Shown: positions 52,793 through 62,872 of the stretch, piece by piece | Layout: each line of letters starts with the position of its first letter | How positions within the stretch are numbered: position 1 is the stretch's first letter | Source of the DNA: Pseudomonadota bacterium | Lineage (GTDB): Bacteria > Pseudomonadota > Gammaproteobacteria > Burkholderiales > Burkholderiaceae_F | Reading direction: 5' to 3' | NCBI GenBank assembly: GCA_021842465.1 | Contig: JAKBZN010000013.1 | Span: 1 to 64,000 of the forward strand | Length of the DNA stretch: 64,000 nt | Notes under the pieces: generated by a model | The model's database searches: none | Told to the model about the DNA's origin: nothing | The model's input: the letters and a program-made list of their open reading frames with translations, nothing else | Position numbers and translations under genes: made by a program

Positions 52793-53722
52793 ATGCCGAA
52801 AACGACCCCTCCATTGCGTCACTTCCTGCAGTTCGCGGACTTCTCCCGCGACGAAATCGAGCATGTGTTCGAGCGCGCGCGCGTCATCAAGGACCGCTTC
52901 AAGCGCTACGAGCCCTATCAGCCGCTGACGGATCGGACACTGGCGATGGTGTTCGAGAAGGCGTCCACGCGTACCCGGGTCTCGTTCGAGGCCGGGATGT
53001 ATCAGATGGGCGGATCGGTGATCCACCTCACCACCGGCGACTCGCAACTCGGGCGCGCGGAGCCGATCGAGGACACGGCCCGCGTGATCTCGCGCATGGT
53101 CGACATCGTGATGATCCGCACCTATGAACAGACGAAGATCGAGCGGTTTGCGCAGCATTCGCGCGTTCCGGTCATCAACGGGCTGACCAACGAATTCCAT
53201 CCCTGCCAGATCCTCGCGGACATCTTCACCTTCCTCGAGCACCGCGGCAGCATCTCCGGTCATACCGTGGCCTGGATCGGCGACGCCAACAACATGGCGT
53301 ACACCTGGCTTCAAGCAGCGCAACTCCTTGGATTCACAGTGCACGTTTCGACGCCGCCGGGGTATGCCCTGGATGCGGCGCTCGCCCCGGCCGGCGCCCA
53401 TTGCAAGGTCTTCGACGATCCGATCGATGCCGCCCGCGGCGCAGACCTGGTGACGACGGACGTCTGGACCAGCATGGGATTCGAAGCCGAGAACGACGCG
53501 CGCCGGCAGGCGTTTGCCCCCTGGCGGGTCGATGCCGCGGTCATGGCCGCAGCCAATCCGGATGCCGTGTTCATGCATTGCCTGCCCGCGCACCGCGGGG
53601 AAGAAGTTTCCGCCGAAGTGATCGACGGGCCGCAATCCGTGGTCTGGGATGAGGCGGAGAACCGGCTGCATGTACAGAAGGCGCTGATGGAATATCTGCT
53701 GCTGGGGACATCGGTGCACTAG
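52793..53722 (+). CDS. argF: Ornithine carbamoyltransferase
   Basis: Makes citrulline from ornithine and carbamoyl phosphate in arginine synthesis. The 309 residues contain the carbamoyl-phosphate site [12 protein letters not shown], the HPCQILAD segment and the ornithine-site [12 protein letters not shown]. argG follows on the same strand after 112 bases that include a strong hairpin. Confidence 0.97.
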   Translation: MPKTTPPLRHFLQFADFSRDEIEHVFERARVIKDRFKRYEPYQPLTDRTLAMVFEKASTRTRVSFEAGMYQMGGSVIHLTTGDSQLGRAEPIEDTARVISRMVDIVMIRTYEQTKIERFAQHSRVPVINGLTNEFHPCQILADIFTFLEHRGSISGHTVAWIGDANNMAYTWLQAAQLLGFTVHVSTPPGYALDAALAPAGAHCKVFDDPIDAARGADLVTTDVWTSMGFEAENDARRQAFAPWRVDAAVMAAANPDAVFMHCLPAHRGEEVSAEVIDGPQSVVWDEAENRLHVQKALMEYLLLGTSVH

Positions 53723-53735
53723 CCCCCGCCATCAC

Positions 53736-53765
53736 CCCGCCCTGTCCCGCGTGCGGGACAGGGCG
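53736..53765 (+). terminator. Strong palindrome between argF and argG
   Basis: Perfect 14-bp arms (CCGCCCTGTCCCGC and complement) with a GT loop, starting 13 bases after the argF stop. Confidence 0.7.
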
Positions 53766-53834
53766 GAAGGCGCAGACCGCGCCTCCGATCGACAACCATT
53801 TCCTCCATTCCCTGTTCACGTCCCCTCGTTCCAT

Positions 53835-55133
53835 ATGGCAACCAAAAAAGCATCTGCAGCGAAGTCCGCATCACCGGTTTCGCGCACCGCCGCCCGGGAA
53901 ACCTCCGCCGCCAAGCCGGTGAAGAAGGTCGTGCTCGCCTACTCCGGCGGCCTGGACACCTCCGTCATCCTCAAATGGCTCCAGGACAAGTACGGCTGCG
54001 ACGTCGTCACCTTCACCGCCAACATCGGCCAGGGAGAGGAACTCGAGCCCGCCCGCAAAAAGGCGCTGCAACTCGGCATTTCCAAGTCCAACATCTTCAT
54101 CGAAGACCTGCGCGAACCGTTCGTGCGCGATTTCGTGTTCCCGATGTTTCGCGCCAACGCGGTCTATGAAGGCGAATACCTGCTCGGCACCTCGATCGCG
54201 CGCCCGCTGATCGCCCAGCGCATGGTGGAACTGGCGAAGAAGACCGGCGCCGACGCGATTTCGCACGGTGCGACGGGAAAAGGCAACGATCAGGTGCGAT
54301 TCGAACTGGGCGCCTACGCCCTCATGCCCGACGTCCGCGTCATTGCCCCCTGGCGCGAGTGGGATCTGCTGTCCCGCGAGAAGCTGCTGCAGTACGCCGA
54401 CGCGCACGGCATTCCGGTGGACTTCAAAAAGCGCCGCGGCACGGCGCCGTACTCGATGGATGCCAACCTGCTGCACGTTTCCTATGAAGGCGGCGTGCTC
54501 GAGGATCCGGATTTCGAACCCGAGGAATCGATGTGGCGCATGACGGTGTCGCCGGCGAAGGCGCCCGGCCGCCCGCAGACCATCGAAGTCGAATATCAGA
54601 AAGGCGACATCGTCGCCATCGACGGCAAGCGGATGACGCCGGCGGAAGTCCTCACCGAACTCAACCGCCTGGGCGGCCGGCACGGCATCGGCCGCCTGGA
54701 TCTGGTGGAAAACCGCTACGTCGGCATGAAGTCGCGCGGCTGCTATGAAACGCCCGGCGGCACCATCATGCTCAAGGCGCACCGGGCAATCGAGTCGATC
54801 ACCCTGGACCGGGAAGTCCTGGCGCTCAAGGACGACCTGATGCCGCGCTACGCCCGCATGATCTACAACGGCTACTGGTTCAGCCCCGAGCGCCGTTTGC
54901 TGCAGACCCTGATCGACGAATCGCAGGTGCACGTCAACGGCCGCGTCCGGCTGAAGCTCTACAAGGGAACGGTGATGGTCACCGGTCGCAGCTCGGCCAA
55001 GGACTCACTGTTCGACGCCGCCATCTCGACCTTCGACGACGACCGCGGCGCGTACAACCAGGCCGATGCCGACGGATTCATCCGTCTGAACGCCCTGCGG
55101 ATGCGGATCGCGGCGCGGCGCCGGCGGCGCTAG
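53835..55133 (+). CDS. argG: Argininosuccinate synthase
   Basis: Joins citrulline and aspartate using ATP. The catalytic part is canonical: [17 protein letters not shown]-loop, [13 protein letters not shown], and the [16 protein letters not shown] segment. The 432-residue product carries about 33 extra residues before [10 protein letters not shown], rich in Ala, Lys and Ser, and an Arg-rich C-terminus. The ATG at 53835 is the first inside the open region; no good ribosome site is seen, and a GTG right before KKVV would give a normal-length enzyme, but also without one. Confidence 0.95.
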   Translation: MATKKASAAKSASPVSRTAARETSAAKPVKKVVLAYSGGLDTSVILKWLQDKYGCDVVTFTANIGQGEELEPARKKALQLGISKSNIFIEDLREPFVRDFVFPMFRANAVYEGEYLLGTSIARPLIAQRMVELAKKTGADAISHGATGKGNDQVRFELGAYALMPDVRVIAPWREWDLLSREKLLQYADAHGIPVDFKKRRGTAPYSMDANLLHVSYEGGVLEDPDFEPEESMWRMTVSPAKAPGRPQTIEVEYQKGDIVAIDGKRMTPAEVLTELNRLGGRHGIGRLDLVENRYVGMKSRGCYETPGGTIMLKAHRAIESITLDREVLALKDDLMPRYARMIYNGYWFSPERRLLQTLIDESQVHVNGRVRLKLYKGTVMVTGRSSAKDSLFDAAISTFDDDRGAYNQADADGFIRLNALRMRIAARRRRR

Positions 55134-55143
55134 GCACCCGTGT

Positions 55144-55189
55144 GGGAGAAGGGGAAAACCCTTCTCCCCCGCAGGCGAGGGGCCTGCGG
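55144..55189. terminator. Double hairpin between argG and murB
   Basis: Two adjacent stems: GGGAGAAGGG/CCCTTCTCCC with an AGGGGAAAA-type loop region (55144-55168), then CCGCAGGC/GCCTGCGG (55169-55189). Placed between converging genes. Confidence 0.75.
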
Positions 55190-55193
55190 TTGC

Positions 55194-56255
55194 TCAGCCC
55201 CCGATGATCCGCGGCTCGGGCTCGATGCACACGCCGAACCGCTCCCGCACCCGTTCCTGCACTTCCTGCGCCAGTTCCCAGATCTCCCGCCCGCTCGCCC
55301 CGCCGCGGTTCACGAGTACCAGCGCCTGTTTCTCGAACACCCCGGCACGCCCCCGGGTGTAGCCCTTGAGCCCGCAGGCATCGATCAGCCAACCGGCAGC
55401 CAATTTATAACGCCCCCCCGCGAGCGGATAGCTGACGAGGGAGGGAGCGTGCGCAAGCAGCTCGGCGTGGACCTCGCGGGACACGATCGGATTCTTGAAG
55501 AAACTGCCGGCGTTGCCGAGGACGGCCGGATCCGGCAGCTTGCGGCCCCGGATCGCGAGCACCGCATCGAACACCTCGCGTGGGCCGGGCCGCTCCTCCC
55601 CGCGCGCGCGGAGTTCCCGCTCCAGTTCCGCGTACCCGGCGACGGCCGCCCATCGGCGCGGCAACCGCAGCGTGATCGCCACGACGACGCGCCCCGGCCC
55701 TGCCAATTCCGCGCCCGGCAACCCCGAACCTCCGCCATCGCGCTTGAACACGCTGTCGCGATATCCGAACTCGCACTCCTCGGGCGAAAGTTCGTGCAGC
55801 ACGTCGTGCCGGCCGTCCCAGACCGTCACGCTGTGGAGCCGTTCGGCCAATTCGACGCCATACGCGCCGATGTTCTGGATCGGCGCCGCGCCCCCCGTGC
55901 CCGGAATGCCGGCGAGATTTTCCAACCCGGGACGATCCGAATGCAGGAGCCGCGCCACCACATCCGACCAGTTTTCTCCGCCGCCGACGCGGATGCGCCA
56001 CGCGTCGGTGTCCCCGTCCACCTCTTCTACCCCCCGAACCGCCATTCGGATGACCAGGCCTTCGAAATCCGATGCGAACAGGACGTTGGATCCCCCCCCG
56101 AGGATCAACCACGGCAGGTCCCGCACCCGGGCGTCCATTCGCAGGGAACGCAGGGCGTCCACGGAATCGGCAACGGCCATCCAGGCCGCCCGCGCCTCGG
56201 TGCCGAAGGTATGGAACGGTTGCAAGGAGGCATGCTGCTGCAGAGAAACCGACAT
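55194..56255 (-). CDS. murB: UDP-N-acetylenolpyruvoylglucosamine reductase
   Basis: FAD enzyme finishing UDP-MurNAc synthesis. The 353 residues are the long type I form: LQPFHTFGTEARA start, FAD-site LILGGGSNVLF, AGIPGTGGAAPIQNIGAYG, catalytic Ser in NAGSFFKNP, and a C-terminal glutamate region (FGVCIEPEPRIIG). The ATG at 56255 fits the family; an upstream ATG at 56306 is also in frame. Confidence 0.96.
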   Translation of the reverse strand: MSVSLQQHASLQPFHTFGTEARAAWMAVADSVDALRSLRMDARVRDLPWLILGGGSNVLFASDFEGLVIRMAVRGVEEVDGDTDAWRIRVGGGENWSDVVARLLHSDRPGLENLAGIPGTGGAAPIQNIGAYGVELAERLHSVTVWDGRHDVLHELSPEECEFGYRDSVFKRDGGGSGLPGAELAGPGRVVVAITLRLPRRWAAVAGYAELERELRARGEERPGPREVFDAVLAIRGRKLPDPAVLGNAGSFFKNPIVSREVHAELLAHAPSLVSYPLAGGRYKLAAGWLIDACGLKGYTRGRAGVFEKQALVLVNRGGASGREIWELAQEVQERVRERFGVCIEPEPRIIGG

Positions 56256-56348
56256 CGCTTTTCTATTCCGATCGGGCATTCCAGGGGTGATGAATGGAGA
56301 ATTCAAAGAAATAGGTCATGAAAATCCCCTTTATTCGGGATCCCATAT

Positions 56349-56377
56349 TTGCGCGTCACCCGCGAAATGCCTATACT
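56349..56377 (+). promoter_or_regulatory. Candidate promoter for the LWG-motif gene
   Basis: TTGCGC (-35, three of six) and TATACT (-10, five of six) separated by 17 bases. The expected start of transcription falls at or next to the ATG at 56385. Confidence 0.45.
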
Positions 56378-56384
56378 TTTTCCC

Positions 56385-56888
56385 ATGAGCGCACTACTGA
56401 AACATTATGGCTTGAATGCCTACCCCGAGGTCGACGAAGAGCTGATCGCCGCTCCGCCGCCCTGGGTCCGGCCGGTTGCTGCGCGCCCGTCTTCGCCGGC
56501 ACCCAGGAACCCGGCGCCGGCCACCACCGGCTCCCCGGCGGGCACCGCCGCAGATCGCGAGGACGCCGGCCTGGACATGTCGGTGTTGGAAACCAAGCAC
56601 CCGGCAATTGCCAAGGCCGTTGTGGTGTTGTGGGGATCGCGGGAGATGAACGAATACCTTACCCAGCTCTGCCTGGGGGATGGCATCGAGCCGATCGACC
56701 CGGACGCCATGTCGGACCTCATGCTGCTGTCGCGCATCCATCATTCGGTCGTTCCCAACCACCCCAACCCGCACTCGATGGCGGCGCTCTACGACGGCAG
56801 CGTGGCCATGCACGCTCCGAAGAGCGCGACGGGCAACTCCGGACTGGGGCCGCGCCGCACGCCGGCCTCGGCCTTGCACCGCCGATAG
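56385..56888 (+). CDS. Conserved LWG-motif protein of unknown function
   Basis: 167 residues. The start (MSALLKHYGLNAYPEVDE) is followed by a disordered Pro/Ala linker (about 25-60). A conserved segment (HPAIAKAVVVLWGSREMNEYL, then DAMSDLMLLSRIH) follows, a pattern I recall from uncharacterised betaproteobacterial proteins. No signal peptide or membrane helix. No ribosome site stands before the ATG, but a promoter-like pair ends 7 bases upstream. A shared terminator separates it from the converging cbbT. Confidence 0.72.
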   Translation: MSALLKHYGLNAYPEVDEELIAAPPPWVRPVAARPSSPAPRNPAPATTGSPAGTAADREDAGLDMSVLETKHPAIAKAVVVLWGSREMNEYLTQLCLGDGIEPIDPDAMSDLMLLSRIHHSVVPNHPNPHSMAALYDGSVAMHAPKSATGNSGLGPRRTPASALHRR

Positions 56889-56936
56889 CGCGCCGCGCGC
56901 CCGGACCCTCGCATTCGCACGATCCGGAGCACACCA

Positions 56937-56974
56937 CAAAAAATTACGGGGCCCGGAGGCCCCGTAATTTTTTG
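56937..56974. terminator. Bidirectional rho-independent terminator
   Basis: Perfect 14-bp stem (AAAATTACGGGGCC and complement) with a CGGA loop, flanked by A-run and T-run; serves the LWG gene and cbbT. Confidence 0.95.
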
Positions 56975-56984
56975 CATGCCCGCC

Positions 56985-58982
56985 TTACTTGCCGAGCAGC
57001 GCGCGCGCCTCGGCAGCGACGCGATCCGCGGTCAAGCCGAAGTACTTGAACAGTTCGCCTGCCGGCGCCGATTCGCCGAACCGGTCGATCCCGACGATGC
57101 GGCCGTTCTCGCCGACGTAGCGGAACCACGGATTGCTGACGCCCGCCTCGACCGCGACGCGCGGCAGACCCTCGCCCAGCACGCTCTTGCGATACGCGGC
57201 ATCCTGCTGCTCGAAGACTTCGAGGCAGGGCATCGAAACCACCCGGGCGGCGATGCCTTCGGCCTCGAGCGCCTTGGCGGCGTCGATCGCGATCGACACC
57301 TCGGAACCGGTGGCCAGCAGCGCGACCTGCGCCTTGCCCGACGGCTCGTGCAGCACGTAGCCGCCGCGCGCCGCACCGGCGGCCAGAGCGTCGTTGCGGA
57401 CCATCGCCGGAAGGGCTTGGCGGGTCAAGGCCAGAACCGTCGGACCGTTGGTCCGCTCGATGCCATGACGCCACGCGATCGCCGTCTCCGTCACGTCGCA
57501 CGGCCGCCACACGTGTACGCCCGGAATCATGCGCAGGCTGGCGACGTGCTCGATCGGCTGATGCGTCGGGCCGTCTTCGCCCAGACCGATGGAATCGTGC
57601 GTGAACACGTACACGGCGCGCTGGTGCATGAGCGAACTCATGCGGATCGCATTGCGCGCGTAGTCGGAGAACACGAGGAAGGTCGATCCGAACGGGATCA
57701 GGCCGCCATGCAGGGCCATGCCGTTCAACGCGGCCGCCATGCCGAACTCACGCACGCCGTAGTGGATGTAATTCCCCGGATGACCCGGCGTGAACGACAC
57801 CGCCTCTTTCCAATGCGTCAGGTTGGATTCGGTCAGATCCGCCGACCCACCGACCAGCTCCGGCAGCACCGCCGCCAGCGCAGCAATGGCGCGCTGCGAT
57901 GCCTGCCGCGTCGCCAGCTTTTCGCCCTTGGCGATCGTCTCTTCGATATACGCGCCGAATTTGGCGGAGAACGCCGCCGGCAGCTTGCCTGCAACCCAGC
58001 GATCGAACTCGGCCGCATCTTCGGGGTGCGCCTTGCGATAGGCCGCGAGTTTCTCGTTCCAGGCCGATTCGGCGCTCTGGCCGCGCGCGTGCGCGTCGAA
58101 GAACGAATACACCTCCGACGGAATCTCGAACGGCGCGTAGGGCCAATGCAGCGCCTCCCGTGCCTTGGCCACGCCTTCGACCCCCAGCGCGGCGCCATGC
58201 ACCCCGGCGGTACCGGCCTTGTCCGGGCTGCCCTTGCCGATGATGGTACGGCAGGCGATCATCGTCGGCTTGTCCGACTTGCGCGCCCGCGCAATGGCAT
58301 CCGAGACCGCGTTGACATCGTGACCGTCGACGCGCTCGGCGTTCCATCCATACGCGTGGAAGCGCGTCACGGTATCGTCGGAGAACCAGCCGGCAACCTT
58401 GCCGTCGATCGAAATGCCATTGTCGTCGTACAGGCAGATCAGCTTGTTGAGCCCGAGGGTCCCCGCCAGACTGCACACCTCGTGCGACACCCCCTCCATC
58501 AGACAGCCGTCACCCAGGAACACATAGGTGTGGTGGTCGACGAGGGTCGCATCGGACTTGTTGAAGCGCTGCGCCAGGATCTGCTCGGCAATCGCCATGC
58601 CGACGGCGTTGGCCAAGCCCTGTCCCAACGGGCCGGTGGTCGTCTCCACGCCCGGGGTCACGCCCACTTCCGGGTGTCCCGGCGCCTTCGAATGCAATTG
58701 ACGGAAGCGCTTGATTTCTTCCATCGGCAGGTCGTAGCCGGTCAGGTGCAGCAGCGCATACAGCAGCATCGACCCATGACCGTTCGACAGCACGAAGCGG
58801 TCGCGGTTGAACCAGGACGGATTCGCCGGGTTGTGCTGGAGGTGGCGTCCCCACAGCGCGACGGCGATCTCGGCCATGCCCATGGGCATGCCGGGATGGC
58901 CCGAATTGGCCTTCTGGACGGCGTCGACCGCCAGCATCCGCAGTGCGTTCGCGGCCAGAACCTCTTGATTGGTTTGCGTCAT
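56985..58982 (-). CDS. cbbT: Transketolase
   Basis: Thiamine-diphosphate enzyme transferring two-carbon units in the Calvin and pentose-phosphate cycles. The 665 residues contain [15 protein letters not shown], the ThDP motif [12 protein letters not shown]...[16 protein letters not shown] and the [11 protein letters not shown] segment. It follows the phosphoribulokinase gene by 13 bases, so a Calvin-cycle role is likely even if it also serves general metabolism. It is the last gene of the cbb unit here. Confidence 0.96.
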   Translation of the reverse strand: MTQTNQEVLAANALRMLAVDAVQKANSGHPGMPMGMAEIAVALWGRHLQHNPANPSWFNRDRFVLSNGHGSMLLYALLHLTGYDLPMEEIKRFRQLHSKAPGHPEVGVTPGVETTTGPLGQGLANAVGMAIAEQILAQRFNKSDATLVDHHTYVFLGDGCLMEGVSHEVCSLAGTLGLNKLICLYDDNGISIDGKVAGWFSDDTVTRFHAYGWNAERVDGHDVNAVSDAIARARKSDKPTMIACRTIIGKGSPDKAGTAGVHGAALGVEGVAKAREALHWPYAPFEIPSEVYSFFDAHARGQSAESAWNEKLAAYRKAHPEDAAEFDRWVAGKLPAAFSAKFGAYIEETIAKGEKLATRQASQRAIAALAAVLPELVGGSADLTESNLTHWKEAVSFTPGHPGNYIHYGVREFGMAAALNGMALHGGLIPFGSTFLVFSDYARNAIRMSSLMHQRAVYVFTHDSIGLGEDGPTHQPIEHVASLRMIPGVHVWRPCDVTETAIAWRHGIERTNGPTVLALTRQALPAMVRNDALAAGAARGGYVLHEPSGKAQVALLATGSEVSIAIDAAKALEAEGIAARVVSMPCLEVFEQQDAAYRKSVLGEGLPRVAVEAGVSNPWFRYVGENGRIVGIDRFGESAPAGELFKYFGLTADRVAAEARALLGK

Positions 58983-58995
58983 CTTCCTTTGCTCC

Positions 58996-59877
58996 TCAGC
59001 GCCCGAGCGCCTTCTTGCGTCGCTCGACCATGCGCCAGATAAATGGCGTGAAAATCAACTGCATCGCCAGTTCCATCTTGCCGGCGGGCACCACGATGGT
59101 GTTCGGACGCGACATGAAGGAGTCGTGCAGCATGTTCAACAAGTACGGGAAGTCGATCCCCTTCGGCTGCGCGAACCGGATCACGACGAAGCTCTCGTCG
59201 GGAGTCGGGATCTCGCGGGCGATGAAGGGATTGGACGTGTCCACCGTGGGCACGCGCTGGAAATTGACGTGCGTGCGGTTGAACTGCGGGCAGATGTAAT
59301 GCACATAGTCGTGCATCCGGCGCAGGATGACGTCGGTCACGGCCTCGGTCGAATAGCCGCGCTGCGCCTTGTCGCGATGGATCTTCTGGATCCACTCGAG
59401 GTTGATCACCGGAACGACCCCGACCAGCAGGTCGGGATAGCGCGCGATGTTCACCTTTTCGGTAACCGCGCCCCCGTGCAGTCCTTCGTAGAACAGCAGG
59501 TCGGTGTCTTCCTGGAACCGTTCCCAAGCCGTGAACGTGCCCGGTTCCTGGCCATAGGGGGCCGCTTCTTCCGCATCATGCAGGTACTTGCGGGTGCGGC
59601 CATTGCCGGTTTCGCCGTACTCGCGGAACGTGTTCTCGAGTTCCTCGAGCAGGTTCGCTTCGGGTCCGAAATGGCTGAAATGGTGATTCCCCGCCTTCTC
59701 CGCCTCGGCCATGGCGACCCGCATTCCCTTGCGGTCGTAGCGGTGAAAGCTGTCGCCCTCGATCACGGCCGCCTTGAGGCTTTCCCGGCGGAAAATCCGT
59801 TGGAACGAACGCGTCACCGAGGTCGTGCCGGCTCCGGAAGAGCCGGTGATCGCGATGATCGGATGCTTGGTGGACAT
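58996..59877 (-). CDS. cbbP: Phosphoribulokinase
   Basis: Makes ribulose-1,5-bisphosphate, the RuBisCO substrate; hallmark of the Calvin cycle. The 293 residues are the bacterial octameric type: P-loop [22 protein letters not shown], the YEGLHGG segment and [25 protein letters not shown] lies 7 bases before the ATG. It lies between the fructose-bisphosphatase and transketolase genes. Confidence 0.97.
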   Translation of the reverse strand: MSTKHPIIAITGSSGAGTTSVTRSFQRIFRRESLKAAVIEGDSFHRYDRKGMRVAMAEAEKAGNHHFSHFGPEANLLEELENTFREYGETGNGRTRKYLHDAEEAAPYGQEPGTFTAWERFQEDTDLLFYEGLHGGAVTEKVNIARYPDLLVGVVPVINLEWIQKIHRDKAQRGYSTEAVTDVILRRMHDYVHYICPQFNRTHVNFQRVPTVDTSNPFIAREIPTPDESFVVIRFAQPKGIDFPYLLNMLHDSFMSRPNTIVVPAGKMELAMQLIFTPFIWRMVERRKKALGR

Positions 59878-59933
59878 AACGCTTCCTCGATTTGAAACTT
59901 TTGTCTTGTGATTTGGAAAATGTCGCGCCGCGC

Positions 59934-61001
59934 TTACTCGCGGAACAGCCCGCGGGCGTTGAAGAGCGGCGTATCGCTGCCGTTCGCCGCCGCCGGCATC
60001 TCGGCGTGGTAGCGCTCGATGCGTTCGACCTCTTCGCGCGATCCGAACACGAAACCGATCCGCTGGTGCGTCGATTCCGGTTGCACCTCCAGCATCGGGC
60101 CATATCCCGTGCTCGCGCGGCCGCCCGCCTGCTCGATCAGCATGCCGATGGGGTTGGCCTCGTACAACAGACGCAGACGGCCAGGCTTCTTGAGATCCTT
60201 GGTGTCGCGCGGATAGAGGAACACGCCGCCGCGGGTCAGGATGCGGTGCGCTTCCGCCACCAGCGACGCAACCCAGCGCATGTTGAAGTCCTTGCCGCGC
60301 GGGCCGTTGACCCCGGCCAGACATTCCTCGATGTACGCGCGGACGGGCGCCTCCCAGAAGCGGCTGTTGGATGCGTTGATCGCGAATTCCTTGGTCTGCG
60401 CGGGAATCGTCATCTGCGGATGGGTGAGCACGAATTCGCCCAGTTCCGGATCGAGCGTGAAGCCCTGCACCCCCCGCCCGACGGTCAGCACCAGCATCGT
60501 CGTCGGACCATATACGGCGTATCCGGCGGCGACCTGCTCCGCCCCGGGACGCAGGAAGTCCTCGATCTTCGCCCGCCGCCCGCCGTCCGGTGCGCGCAGG
60601 ATCGAGAAGATGCTGCCGACCGAGACGTTCACGTCGATGTTGGAAGAACCGTCGAGCGGATCGAAGGCGACGAGATATTCGCCCTCGCCTTCCGTCTCAT
60701 TGATCCACGGCTCGTCGCGCTCCTCGGAGAGCAGGCCGCGGGCGTGGCCGCTCCACTGCAGGCAATGCAGGAAGGTGTCGTCGGCCAGGACATCGAGCTT
60801 CTGCTGGGACTCGCCCTGGACATTGGTATTGCCCACCGCACCGTGGATGCCGCTCAACGCGCCATAGGCAACCTTGCGCGAAATGGCCTTGCATGCCAGC
60901 GCAATGTTGAGCAGGATGCTGTTGAACGCCCCCGAAGCCTGGGGGAAACGACGCCGTTCTTCGATCAGGAACTGCGTCAAGGTGATTTTCTTTTCCAACA
61001 T
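59934..61001 (-). CDS. cbbF: Fructose-1,6-bisphosphatase class I
   Basis: Hydrolyses fructose bisphosphate (and possibly sedoheptulose bisphosphate) in the Calvin cycle and gluconeogenesis. The 355 residues show GNTNVQGESQQKLDV, the metal site AFDPLDGSSNIDVNVSVG, and GGVFLYPRD. GGAGA stands about 10 bases before the ATG. The position between cbbY and cbbP supports the cbb name. Confidence 0.97.
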   Translation of the reverse strand: MLEKKITLTQFLIEERRRFPQASGAFNSILLNIALACKAISRKVAYGALSGIHGAVGNTNVQGESQQKLDVLADDTFLHCLQWSGHARGLLSEERDEPWINETEGEGEYLVAFDPLDGSSNIDVNVSVGSIFSILRAPDGGRRAKIEDFLRPGAEQVAAGYAVYGPTTMLVLTVGRGVQGFTLDPELGEFVLTHPQMTIPAQTKEFAINASNSRFWEAPVRAYIEECLAGVNGPRGKDFNMRWVASLVAEAHRILTRGGVFLYPRDTKDLKKPGRLRLLYEANPIGMLIEQAGGRASTGYGPMLEVQPESTHQRIGFVFGSREEVERIERYHAEMPAAANGSDTPLFNARGLFRE

Positions 61002-61053
61002 CGCTCTTGTCTCCAGATAACCAGAAATCGTCCCGGGAATCGCCAGTCCCGGC

Positions 61054-61815
61054 CTAGCCTTGCCCGGCTCCCGCCACGATGCGCCGCAGGTCTTCCAGAT
61101 CGACCCAGCGCCGGGGGAAGCCCGGCTGGGCCGCGTCCCACGGCTGCTCGGGATCTCCCAGGCTCGGCAATACGCAGTCGGCACGGGAAAAATCGTCTTG
61201 ATCGGTATACGAGCTGGGGGTCACGACGACCGTAATGCCGGCCGCCCGCGCCGCCCCGATCCCGCCCTGAGAATCCTCGATGGCCACCGCCTCGGATGCG
61301 GCGATGCCAAGCCGATCCAGGCAGGCGAGGTAGACATCGGGAGCCGGTTTTTTCTTCGGAACCTGATCCCCCGCAACGATACAGGCAAAATGGCCGCGCC
61401 ACTCGGGCCCCAGTACGGGTGCGAGCAGGGAATCGACGTTGGCTTCGGTGGTCGTCGTGGCGATGCCCATCGGCACCCCCTCCGTGCGCAGCTGCTTCCA
61501 GAGCCGCAGCACGCCCGGCCGCAGCGTGATCCGCCCGGCCGTGAGATCGTCGACATAGATTTCCGTCTTGCGGCGATGGATCCCCGCCACCTCTTCGGCA
61601 GGCATTTCCACGCCCTTCGCGCGGAAGTACGCCGTGATGCGCTCCTTGCCCCCGGTCACCCGCAGGAGGCCGCGATATTCGTCCTGCGACCAGGACAGGT
61701 CGAGGCCAAGATCCGCAAATGCCGCGTTGAATGCCCGACGGTGCAGTTCCTCCGTTTCGGCAATCGTTCCATCCACGTCGAACAAGACCGCTTTCAGCAT
61801 CCGAACAAAACTCAT
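61054..61815 (-). CDS. cbbY: CbbY-type HAD phosphatase
   Basis: Removes xylulose-1,5-bisphosphate, a RuBisCO misfire product and inhibitor. The 253 residues have HAD motif I FDVDGTIAETEELHR (nucleophile and acid Asp), motif II TTTT, the KKKPAPDVY lysine and motif IV IEDSQGG. An ATG five codons later starts directly at MLKAVLFDVDG and may be the real one. First gene after cbbR, divergent from it. Confidence 0.94.
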   Translation of the reverse strand: MSFVRMLKAVLFDVDGTIAETEELHRRAFNAAFADLGLDLSWSQDEYRGLLRVTGGKERITAYFRAKGVEMPAEEVAGIHRRKTEIYVDDLTAGRITLRPGVLRLWKQLRTEGVPMGIATTTTEANVDSLLAPVLGPEWRGHFACIVAGDQVPKKKPAPDVYLACLDRLGIAASEAVAIEDSQGGIGAARAAGITVVVTPSSYTDQDDFSRADCVLPSLGDPEQPWDAAQPGFPRRWVDLEDLRRIVAGAGQG

Positions 61816-61858
61816 GGGCAGAGTACGGGAACCGAAGATTCTACGATTCCCATTTCAA

Positions 61859-61871
61859 TAAAATCCATTAA
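61859..61871. promoter_or_regulatory. Candidate CbbR operator in the cbbY-cbbR interval
   Basis: TAA-N7-TAA fits the TNA-N7-TNA core described for CbbR sites. The 87-base interval between the divergent genes is strikingly AT-rich against its surroundings, as expected for a shared promoter/operator region. Confidence 0.5.
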
Positions 61872-61902
61872 ATATTTTTGGTATAGCGGATAATTATAAA
61901 TT

Positions 61903-62820
61903 ATGACACGGCGAGCGATCACCGTACGGCAACTGGAAATCCTCGACGCGGTGGCACGGGAAGGCAGTGTCACCGCCGCGGCCCATGTGCTGCATCTGAC
62001 GCAACCCGCGGTGTCCATGCAACTGCGGCAGCTCGAAGACCAGCTCGAGATCGCCCTGTTCGAGCCCGTGGGCCGCGGCCTGCAGATCACCGAGCCGGGT
62101 CGGGAACTGGCCGCGCTCGGCGGCGACCTCCTGCGGCGCATGGACGAGTTCGTCAATGCCGCGCGCGACCTGCGCGGCGTGCGCCGCGGTCGGGTCCGGC
62201 TCGGCGTGGTCGGCACCGCGATCTATTTCGCTCCCCGGCTGCTGGCGCAGTTCATCAAATCCCACCCCGGTCTCGATCTCAAGCTCAACATCTACAACCG
62301 GGAGAACATGCTCGAGCAGTTGCAGTCTTACAACATCGATCTCGGCATCATGGGACGGCCACCGGAAGGGACGCTCCTGGTCGGGACGCCGTTCGCCCCC
62401 AATCCCCTGGCGATCGTGGCGTCGCCGTCGCATCCCCTGTCGCTGCGGCGCGAACTCACCCCCGAGGACCTCGAGCACGAACCGTTCATCGTGCGCGAGC
62501 CCGGATCGGGAACCCGCATCGCCATGGATCGCTATTTCGCCGAAGCCGGCGTGCAGGTGAACGCGATCATGGAAACGGACAGCAACGAAACGATCAAGCA
62601 AGCCGTCATGGCGGGCATCGGCATCGGGTTCCTGTCGCTGCACACGGTACGGCTGGAACAGGCCGCCGGCCGCATCGTTCCGCTGAACGTCGCCGGCCTG
62701 CCGTTGCGGCGCCAATGGTTCGTCGTCCACACGCGCCAGCGCAACCTGACCCCGGCCGCGGCGGAGTTCCGCGAATATCTGCTGCGCGAGGCCGACGACC
62801 TGATGCGGGCGGCACTGTAG
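61903..62820 (+). CDS. cbbR: LysR-type regulator CbbR
   Basis: Transcriptional activator of Calvin-cycle genes. The 305 residues have an N-terminal winged helix-turn-helix (QLEILDAVAREGSVTAAAHVLHLTQPAVSMQLRQLE) and a periplasmic-binding-like effector domain that in the family senses NADPH or phosphorylated sugars. Divergent orientation from cbbY and the operator-like repeat support the assignment. No clear ribosome site precedes the ATG. Confidence 0.94.
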   Translation: MTRRAITVRQLEILDAVAREGSVTAAAHVLHLTQPAVSMQLRQLEDQLEIALFEPVGRGLQITEPGRELAALGGDLLRRMDEFVNAARDLRGVRRGRVRLGVVGTAIYFAPRLLAQFIKSHPGLDLKLNIYNRENMLEQLQSYNIDLGIMGRPPEGTLLVGTPFAPNPLAIVASPSHPLSLRRELTPEDLEHEPFIVREPGSGTRIAMDRYFAEAGVQVNAIMETDSNETIKQAVMAGIGIGFLSLHTVRLEQAAGRIVPLNVAGLPLRRQWFVVHTRQRNLTPAAAEFREYLLREADDLMRAAL

Positions 62821-62872
62821 GCGCCGGTCTGCCGGCGATCGACCGGGCGGCCGCTCGCGCCCCGGGCCAACC

